Origin: Epithemia pelagica
Lineage: Eukaryota > Bacillariophyta > Bacillariophyceae > Surirellales > Surirellaceae
Direction: 5' to 3'
Length of the DNA: 64,000 nucleotides
Assembly: GCA_946965045.2 (NCBI GenBank)
Contig: OX337228.1
Location: 1 to 64,000, forward strand
Positions 56,389 through 64,000 of this stretch are shown here, piece by piece (position 1 is the first letter of the stretch; the number at the start of each line of letters is the position of its first letter). Both the position numbers and the translations under genes were made by a program. A model generated the notes under the pieces. It saw only the letters and a program-made list of their open reading frames with translations. It had not been told where the DNA came from and did not search any database.

Positions 56389-58088
56389 TCATGCGCTTCT
56401 CGTAGAGGAGAGTTCTTGCTCCATGGCCAACGCCAAGAGATCAAGTTTCCCACGATCATGGCGTTGTTCTGCTGAAGGAGGAGCCACTGTCGATGACAAG
56501 GGAGCCTCCTGGAGCACACTTGTGGGCGAACTCGGAGAATTTGAGGACTGGACGGATGAAGATGTCGACGACGATGATGAGGAGGAGGAGGACATGAGCC
56601 TTGGTAGGAGCCTTGTCGATGATGCTATCGTCGTGGAGGTTTGGGGACTTCCAATAATCAAAGGTGGAAGAGTGGGAATGTTGTTCAACTTGTTGTTGTT
56701 CATGGCAGCGGATGTAGGACTCGCGCCATTGCTACTCCATAAACTGGGAGACACGGTATTGGTGCTCATGGTTCCAACGCTCGGGGCCGATTCTCCATCG
56801 TGAGACGAAACGGGCGAAATAGCTCGTGTGGTTGTCGTCGCACGACAGGGAGGAGGTACCACCGATGTCATGGGGGGAGTCATTGTGGCTTGCTGCTGGT
56901 GATGCTTTTGAAGAATCATGCTCGCCAAGGAATGGGCGTCCAAGTCTTTGGTAGCAGCAGCAGCAGCAAAGGGATTGGCAGTTGCAGCCGCAGAGGCCAT
57001 GAGGACCGCTGCGGCAGCGGCTGCCGCGGCCATGGCTTGTTGTGCCGTATGAGCCGCACTCTCTTGAACTGTCAATGGTGTGGGAGGAGAAGTCGTGACA
57101 GGAGGGACTCCCAACAAGCTTGAAGGAGCCGGAGTAGCTGAAGTCGGCTGAGTTCTTCTGGAATGGTGATTGGTCCTGGCTGCTGCAACAGCACTGGGAG
57201 GAATCACAAGAGGAGAAGATGTTGTTGTCGGCAGGGCATGTTGAGGCGAATGTGGGGTATGACTGGTAACGGCCTTGCGGAGTTGAATCAACAGTTCGGG
57301 TGCTCCACGGCGAAACGAGGGGTGGGCATACATGTTGACCTCAGGACCTCGCCGAAGTTTCGCAAAGCCATACTGGAAGAAACAACAATGGTTATAACAG
57401 AGAGAAGACAAGTGTAAGTAACGACAATTTCTAAAGTTTCGCGAGCAGAACAAGACGAGCAATCGTCCACAACAAGACACTTACCAGGTTGAGATTTCGT
57501 TGAAACGAACTAAACTTCTTGGTCCGAAAGTACTTTGGGAGAATGGTATTGGCAAACTCGGTAATGTTGCGAATGTGAAATGCCTTGCCAGACTCCGACC
57601 AAGCAATGACACCCGAACGGTGCTTCGATTCCGCTTGGCTTTCCTTGTCCAACATTTCGTACAAACGTCGAGGAAACTAAAAACGATGGAACAACCAAGA
57701 GAGGTCAGTGCATGATCAATCTTTAGAAAGACAGGATGAATGTTGTGGATGCATTGGCATTCGACAGAACACTTACTTGTTGTGGAACACCTCGTTTGCC
57801 TGTGCGAGGAAAGCTCACAGAAGCCAAAGGGTTGGGAGACACCATGGATGCTGTCTCCGTGGGTTCATTCATCAAGGAGGAAGAATCGTACATGCCCATC
57901 ATAGTCTCGAATTGTTGTTGATCTACGTTTTTGGAAGAGGAAGGGAGGTCGCAAGGAGAAGTCAATAATGGCAGAGATAGTCGTTGGTTCTTGTGGACTT
58001 GAGAACCAGACAGAGTATGCTGTGATGTCGTTGTTGTTGATGGTTGAAAGGAATGGATTGTGAGATTGTTTTGTACGTACAAGCACAT
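56389..58088 (-). CDS. Heat shock factor-type transcription factor
   Basis: Exons 58088-57777, 57676-57485 and 57372-56389, introns of 100 and 112 nt. The HSF DNA-binding domain is assembled over all three: GVPQQ|FPRRLYEMLDKE, then WSESGKAFHIRNITEF, then ILPKYFRTKKFSSFQRNLNL|YGFAKLRRG. The recognition helix is SSFQRNLNLYGF. The C-terminal ~300 residues are Ala/Ser/Thr/Pro-rich and low complexity; no clear HR-A/B coiled coil is visible. HSFs are greatly expanded in diatoms and many lack a known trigger. The start is uncertain: ATG at 58088 (495 aa) or the MMGM cluster at 57902 (433 aa), which gives a short N-terminus as in many diatom HSFs. Nuclear, sequence-specific DNA binding is expected. 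Confidence 0.9.
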
Positions 58089-59231
58089 CCGAAACACCCT
58101 CCATCCATTCGCTCACATTCCAACTCTCTTTTGTGGTAAAAGAGGAAAAAAAGCGTTCGGCTTGATTTCGAAAACGTGTGTGCGATTGATGGAGAGGGTA
58201 CAGAGTTTGGTTCCATTTCAGGTAGTAGTGTGGTTTCAGAAAGTGTCAACAGGAATGTCAAGTCTCGCAGTGTTGTGTTGTTTCGATTTAAAGGTGATAG
58301 TGTCACACACCCCAGAAAGAATCCTTATCCAAAATGCATCAGCTATCAGCTAACGACTCCTTTGCACCGGGTTGATGGTGGATTGGGTTGATGGTGGATG
58401 CCCGAGGAGGAGCAAACTCGCATACGCACGAGCGACACTCGACCACCTTACCTCGTGGAGTGATGTCGGTTGATGTCATACCCTTCCAAATTGATTCCAT
58501 CCACTATGTAGGTCAGAAAGAGTTCGGAAAATGTGTCAAGGATTCGATTGCAGAATTTCGATCGCGGTACCAAAACCGAACTAGGTAGAGCAACGAATGC
58601 CTTCCATGTCGCAAATGATTGGATGCGTTTGGTGAGGTAAACTTACAAGACTCCGAGATGCACATAGTTGCTTCACGAGTCAAATCGAGTTCAGTGAGAA
58701 AGTCTGCGCAAAGGGGAAACTGAGAACAAAGAATCACAGGGTCGGTCGACGGAAAGACGTTCTAAGATCTTATTAGACTCAATCAATGCCAGTCTTTTCG
58801 GAATGATAGGTCCTGGAGGAGGGTGTCAAAGCATGGACCCTGTTGGAATTGCGTCATTCCTACCATCACTCACGTCATTGTTCCTATTCTTCGGTGGCCT
58901 TCTTTGGTTTCGATCCTGCGCATCGGACGCGGAACAATCGCGCGTAATGGACGGAGAAATTGCTATGTGCCCGGCGACAAGGCTATGCGTCGAAGCCTAT
59001 CTACCAGATGGATCTTGCTCTATGCTCATAGACTTCCATGTTTGGAACGGTAATTTGCAAAGTTGTTCATCTTTTGGTTTTATTCTTCCTTCTCCTATTA
59101 CTATGTGATGATTTTCCTATGTTTGTGATGGAAGAGTATGGTATCTCAATGTGATTTTCCTGTTCTCTTGTGTTCTCGTCATGCCTCTTGCGTGTTTTTT
59201 CCGTGTGGTTGGTTCCGATTCTCCCTATTAG
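58089..59231. other. Intergenic region upstream of the HSF gene
   Basis: 1.1 kb with scattered short ORFs on both strands, none recognisable. It holds the HSF promoter and the 3' flank of the FKBP gene. Confidence 0.5.
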
Positions 59232-60554
59232 TTACCCAGCCGCATTGACTTTGAAGAGTTCCACTTCAAATTGCAAGGTGGCTCCGGGTGGAATGACATC
59301 GCCGGATCCGGCTTCGCCATAGGCCAAGTCGGGCGGACAAATCAAGGTGGCCTTGCCCCCTTCTTTCATAAGCTGCAAGCCTTCTTGCCATCCTTTAATG
59401 ACCCCGCCCAGGGGGAAGGAAATGGTCTGTCCCCGATCCACACTGGAATCAAAGACGGTCCCATCCGTCAAGGTGCCATGATAATGGACTTCCACCGTAC
59501 TGTCCACCGCCGGCGACGCACCCGTGCCCTCGCGTGTGGGCAAGTAGACCAAACCGCTAAAATGAACAAGGCGTGTGTAAATATTGGAGTATTGCGTCAT
59601 GGTCATGTACGCATCATCCCCGGTGCAATGGTAGAAACGTCGCCACAACATGTGAATGCCACCAGTGCAAGGATAGGAAGCGCACAGCACACGAGAAAAA
59701 GTCGATAGTGGAAAGAAGGAGAAAAAAGACACATCATGATGCATGCATTCATGGATTCCCCAGCCACAGGAATCGAAAAAATGGTCCAACCGACAACAAT
59801 GGAACACCACAGGGTCGTCGTCGTCGTCATTGCCGGAGTGAACCGTCCGTTTGTCCGCGTCCGAGGCACCATATTCCACAGGATCATACCAGAAACACAA
59901 TGAAATCAAAACAAAATCATCTTGTTAGGAATAAAGCATGATAGAGTACACAATTGTCCCATCCCTGTCGTTTCCAGTTTCCGGATCACGACCCAAACAC
60001 ACAAGAATCTCCAAGCACTTGCAACGTCCAAGTAAAAGAACCTACCTAGCGGTTTGTGTGGCTTGCGGATGGGTATTGAGAAACTGCTGCAAAAAGGCTT
60101 GTCCTTCTTGTTGGACGCGTTGCATGAGTTGCGCCGATCGATCTTGCAAAATCTCATTGAGGGCCGGTCCATAGGATTGCAAGACGGCTCGTTCGTTGCG
60201 CGCGGCACCGGTGCCCCGCAAATTGTCACAAAATCCCGCCAAAACCAATTCCAATTCATCGGCATTCAACAAGGTTTTGATATTGCCCTGTCCGCCCACT
60301 TGCATGGCCAAATTGACACCCAAGGCGTAATATGGCATTTTCGAATCGTCGTACGGCATGTCACCGCCTCCTCCATTGGACGTGGACATGGCACGAACCA
60401 ATCGACTTGTTGTTGTTGTTGATGGTGTAGCACGACGGGTCACCACCGAAAAGGCGTGCACCGACAGGGACGACGGCGAACCGAAAGAACGAAACAAGGT
60501 CATGGTGGTGGCAACAACAACAAGGAGCAAACCGGTTGGAGACGTGTGGGTCAT
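59232..60554 (-). CDS. FKBP-type peptidyl-prolyl isomerase, plastid precursor
   Basis: Exons 60554-60046 and 59556-59232, 489-nt intron (GTAGGT...TTTTAG), joined as TA-S-GLVY, 277 residues. The N-terminus has a signal peptide (8-20) and SVHA|FSVV at 34/35, a diatom plastid cleavage motif. Residues 74-168 (YYALGVNLAMQ ... LVLAGFCDNLRG) match the FKBP_N dimerisation domain of Mip/FkpA-like proteins. Residues 171-277 are the catalytic FKBP domain, with VEVHYHGTLTDGTVFDSS, GGVIKGWQEGLQLMKEGG, LAYGEAGSG and VIPPGATLQFEVELF. It would catalyse cis-trans isomerisation of prolyl bonds and act as a folding helper in the plastid. Part of the long intron is an open frame, so a retained-intron form is possible but unsupported. 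Confidence 0.92.
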
Positions 60555-60940
60555 TGCGACAACTCTTGCAATCGAGTCTGGAATACGAAGGGGGATGCAA
60601 TTACGATTCTAGGATCACTGTAGAAAGCACAAACCAATAATACAGAGACGGTCTCGTCCACTTGTGTTGTTGTTGTTGTTGTTGTTGTTGTGGTTGCTTT
60701 GGATTTGGTTTGGTTGTCATCCACGATGGCACACGCAGCCGGCAGACAGGATCGGCGGTCAAAAGATTTGGGCAAATCTTTCAACCGTAGGACAGACAGA
60801 CGTGGATAAGGTGCGGATAGTGGGGGTTTCTGTCCGTGCGTCGTACGTTTCGCATCGCGACGCATACAATAATATACGCTTTTCCCTACGACTCATTCAT
60901 TCAGGACTGATTCACACGCCAGCAACGCGCGCGCGGGGAG
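60555..60940. promoter_or_regulatory. FKBP upstream region
   Basis: Contains a GTT trinucleotide tract at about 60663-60692; nothing else recognised. Confidence 0.45.
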
Positions 60941-61119
60941 AATCGACGACGAGACGACCATGGCGTTGTGGTTCCTCCTTCCAACAACACAAGTCGAACC
61001 ATTCCACAAGACCTTCCAAATTCGAAACCATCCCAAAACGAAAAGAACGAAACAAATCCGATGGATCGAAACAATGAGAACAGCAAATCGCAACCAGAAA
61101 GCAGTTCCAACTCGGCCAA
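60941..61119. repeat. Partial second copy of the inner end of the inverted repeat
   Basis: Roughly 170 bp (GACCATGG ... GTGGTTCCTCCTTCC ... AATCCGATGGATCGAA) repeats, with indels, the sequence at 61205-61380. The inner end of the right arm is therefore duplicated in tandem here; the left arm has it once. Confidence 0.65.
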
Positions 61120-62815
61120 CGTGATGACATCCACTCCCCCACAAAACCCGTGAGTTTGACGTACGGGCGGTCAGACCTAGAAGACACCAAATCGGCGACG
61201 AATCGACGACGAGATACGAGATGACCATGGCGGTGTGGTTCCTCCTTCCAAAAACAACAACATGACACACAAGAGTCGAACCGAAATCATTCCAGAACGC
61301 AACAAGAAACGAAAGGAATCCGATGGATCGAAGCAATGAGAACAGTAAGTCGCTACACTTTCCAACTCCGCAAACCATTCTTCCTTCTCTTCTCTCACCG
61401 TGGGGATGTGCTCAGCTCCATTTCCATAAGACGAGCAAGGCTTGCAGGGACTGGAACCAACCAAATCGGAACACGCATTATTTTTGACTGGTGAAGAGAA
61501 ACTCATGATGGAAGGAGCAAATCTCCCACGAAATGGTAGATGACGTCGACATGCATGATGCATGATTCAGATGCCTAGCATGCAGTACCGGCACTGGAAT
61601 TGAAGCGCATCACGGGTGGCGTTACAGGGGGTCTGACACAATCTACCACAACTCCCCAATAGACCCATGGAGATACTACGATTGACTCTTTCCCCAAACA
61701 ACGTCCTCGGTGGCTCCTGACGTATCGTTGGCCGTCGCCTTTTGCATGTTTGTTCCGTTGTCACTCTTGTGGCCCTTTTGGATGGAGCTAGTTCAGTACA
61801 GCCCCGTTTTCTCACCATCTTCATGGGTGGCCTTGGTTCATTGTCATCCACCGCTGAGTACAGCGACAATGCATGCATTATGATGGGGAACGGTCACTAC
61901 GTTTTGCTAAGCACGGCATGCTCTCACGCAAGTTTTGGTGGGTGCCACATTACGATGTGGGTGTGCTTGCCTCATGCTCGTGTGGCTGTTTTGTTGCCAC
62001 TTTGGTTTGGCTTGCATCATGTCGTTTGGTGGATGCGCCATGCTCGACAATCCTTTCGTGGACGCTTGTTCTTTGTAGAACGACGGGTCCATGCGACGTC
62101 ACTGCCGACTGCCGGTGGTGTCACCGACTCCCACAATGCGGACATGACGTACTTTTAAGCGTTGGCCAACACGGCCTTGGATTTGCTCAGTCCATCCTTG
62201 CGCCGAGCGCCTTTTCTACGAGTTTTGTCGGCGATCGTCATGGTCCATACACATGGTCCAAACTATGGTCTTGTTTCTTTGCAGATGGGCCGTGTTGGGT
62301 GCATTGGCAACCTTTGCCACGAAAAATTCATCCCTATGGTCGTCGTGGCTATGCTTTTTGTCGGCTCTTGTGGGAGGCAAGTGAGCGACAGGGACAGTCA
62401 CGAGACTATGAACGCTCGTAGCCAGTGGTGGCTTCTTTCACTGCGCTCTGCGTACAGACCCAGATAGTGAACCACCCAATCGAAGCAACGGGGCAGATGG
62501 TTTGCTGGAAAGCAATCCTTCCTCATCGAATCTCACAGGCAGCAATGTTGACATCATGGCCACCCCATTTCTCTGTGCGCTCATCGCCAGGAACCAATTC
62601 GTCTAGCAATGCCAATGACATGATTCGGCAACAAGGGCCAAGGTCCTCATCATGTCAGGTCTATTGCGACTTGATTGGCGGTGTAGCTCAGCTGTTATGG
62701 AATCAGCTGCGAAAAATGGATGCCACCAAAGCTCTTTCACAGTCGCTGTAGCAAGCATGGCAGTGAAAACAAGAATACCGACTGCAACAACAAGGACAGA
62801 AGAGGTCTCGAGATT
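61120..62815. repeat. Large inverted repeat, right arm
   Basis: Reverse complement of 25790-27704 with point differences and indels. The inner boundary is near GTGGATG at 61120-61130. The outer boundary falls exactly where the palindrome at 62816 begins. It lacks the ~150-200 bp segment present at 26050-26230 in the left arm. Confidence 0.85.
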
Positions 62816-63140
62816 CTCGGAATGAAGAAAACGTGAATGCTGGGAGTTTGGATTCAAGAAGTGTGGACAAGTTGTGGGCTCAGACGTTGGCCGGGGGGGG
62901 GGGGGGGGGGGGGGGCTAACTCTGTCTGTAAAAGCCATGAGAGACTCGAACGGTGTGTGATCAAGAAGGGCAAGCTTCCAGGCAAGCTTCCAGGACACTT
63001 GCCCTTCTTGATCACATACCGTTCGAGTCTCCCATGGCTTTTACAGAAAGAGTTAGGCCCCCCGGTCAACGTCTGAGCCCACAACTCGTCCACACTTCTT
63101 GAATCCAAACCCCCAGCATTCATGTTTTCTTCGTTCCGAG
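62816..63140. repeat. Near-perfect palindrome with a 23-G run
   Basis: Arms of ~160 bp (CTCGGAATGAAGAAAAC ... inward and GTTTTCTTCGTTCCGAG outward) meet near 62978, where CAAGCTTCCAGG repeats occur. The left arm contains 23 consecutive G at 62893-62915; the matching place in the right arm has only six C (near 63058-63063). Confidence 0.85.
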
Positions 63141-63330
63141 GCTCGTACGACGAAGTGTCATCGTCGTCGTCATCGTCATCCTCGGCTCGCGATTCCTCTT
63201 CGTCTAAACTAGGAGGGGCATCTCTTGGAGGGGTTCGTTCTTGTTCGGCCAAATTTATCCCGCGATCGGCAGTTTCGTCATCACGGGGCGTCCAAACCGG
63301 TACGAGATCTCCAAAAGAAACCAGAAGGAA
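63030..63330 (-). other. Acidic open frame running into the palindrome
   Basis: On the minus strand an open frame reads FGDLVPVWTPRDDETADRG, then an Asp-rich stretch (eight D near 63163-63186), then GLDSRSVDELWAQT before entering the palindrome. It looks like genuine protein sequence, perhaps an exon of a gene broken by the inverted duplication. No ATG suits it and no family is recognised. Confidence 0.35.
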
Positions 63331-64000
63331 ATGCCACTACAACGTACTCCTCCTGGGCCGAACCATCACAACGAAACACCAAGAACGACGAGAAGGATCA
63401 AGAGCTCAGCATCATGTCGCCTGTTTTTGGTACTTGGCCTCTCAACACCACACGGGCCTTTTCTCTCATCCTTCCACCAATTCAAGTAGCTCGAGTGGTG
63501 CCGATTGGTCCTTGTCCTTGGTGTCGGTCACCTTGTGTTCGCATGCACCACACTCGAATGACATGGCAGCCTTGCATCGCCGTTTGCCCTTGACCATTGT
63601 CAAACTACACGCCTTGTTGGCACGACACTATGCGTTGGAAGTCGATCGACAAGAATTGCGCTTGGCCATGCCAACGACGACGTGTCGTAGTAGTACCAGG
63701 AGTGCATCACAACTACGTGAGGATGAGAGAGAGAGACGAAGAGTGTGTTTGCCAACCACAACCAACCACAACCAACCACACATCAATCCACAGACTGTAC
63801 TAATAGAGAGAGTGGGTTCGTCCAGAGAGAGATGGACGACACTTGAATGGACCACAACTACAACAAGAAACACCACAGAGGTCTTCTGTGCCTACGGTGA
63901 CTTGACCAACCAACAATCTCATTGTTTGATATGGAATGGCTCAAATGAACAACATTCGAGATAAAACAGGTTTAGGATGAGGATTACAAGAACCAGTTCC
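63331..64000. other. Right edge of the window, unassigned
   Basis: Open frames exist on the plus strand to about 63964, but the content is low complexity and unrecognised. The edge may cut a gene that continues outside. Confidence 0.3.

Noticed and set aside
58803-59108. 101-residue plus-strand ORF with a hydrophobic stretch
   Set aside because: No homology recognised, no conserved start context, and it lies in the 3' flank of the FKBP gene.
27705-60900. The 33-kb core as a giant composite transposon between inverted repeats
   Set aside because: It carries ordinary housekeeping and photosynthesis genes, has no transposase or recombinase and no target duplication; segmental inversion or duplication is simpler.
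62680-62710. GTGTAGCTCAGCTG looks like a tRNA A box
   Set aside because: No matching B box or cloverleaf downstream, and it lies in the inverted repeat where the left arm does not preserve it.

Overview
The window looks like one end of a nuclear chromosome of a diatom, probably a pennate. It opens with 510 bp of CCCTAA telomere repeat. The core genes carry short spliceosomal introns. Three predicted proteins (glutamate synthase, PsbU, an FKBP) start with a signal peptide followed by a Phe-led ASAFAP-type cleavage site, the signature of import into the four-membrane diatom plastid. PsbU and the general gene style agree with this. Species cannot be fixed from the sequence alone.

Layout. (1) 1-510: telomere. 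(2) 511-18954: 3.4 direct copies of a 5.4 kb subtelomeric unit that differ at only a handful of bases. Each unit carries minus-strand genes for proteins with a double zinc finger resembling the OrsD (DUF3505) fold of fungal telomere-linked helicases: one 768-residue gene and two C-terminally truncated paralogues. (3) 18955-24340: a patchwork of truncated pieces: a 205-residue ORF, the C-terminal part of a RecQ-like helicase with a zinc knuckle, a decayed Ty1/copia polymerase and a third OrsD-like gene. Throughout regions 2 and 3 the pieces are joined at single TTAGGG hexamers (27 counted), all in the orientation opposite to the telomere array, and each is the end of one of three short repeat modules. 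(4) 24341-27704: a 0.55 kb foldback element and the left arm of a ~1.8 kb inverted repeat. (5) 27.7-60.9 kb: ordinary gene-rich chromosome. (6) 60.9-63.1 kb: the right arm of the inverted repeat, ending in a palindrome with a run of 23 G. (7) 63.1-64.0 kb: unassigned.

Core genes, left to right: an EF-hand-containing K-dependent Na/Ca exchanger (minus), an ankyrin-repeat protein (plus), plastid ferredoxin-type glutamate synthase (minus, one intron), an armadillo-repeat protein (minus, one intron), photosystem II PsbU (minus, one intron), a Kir-type potassium channel (plus, one intron), a heat shock transcription factor (minus, two introns) and a plastid FKBP-type prolyl isomerase (minus, one intron). 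They are unrelated single-copy-type genes with individual promoters, not an operon or cluster.

The most interesting part is the subtelomere. The OrsD-like zinc-finger genes and the RecQ-like helicase fragment look like separated halves of a telomere-linked helicase gene of the kind known from fungal chromosome ends. They are embedded in modules that begin or end at a telomeric hexamer. Whether this is a telomere-targeted mobile element or recombination debris cannot be settled from one chromosome end.
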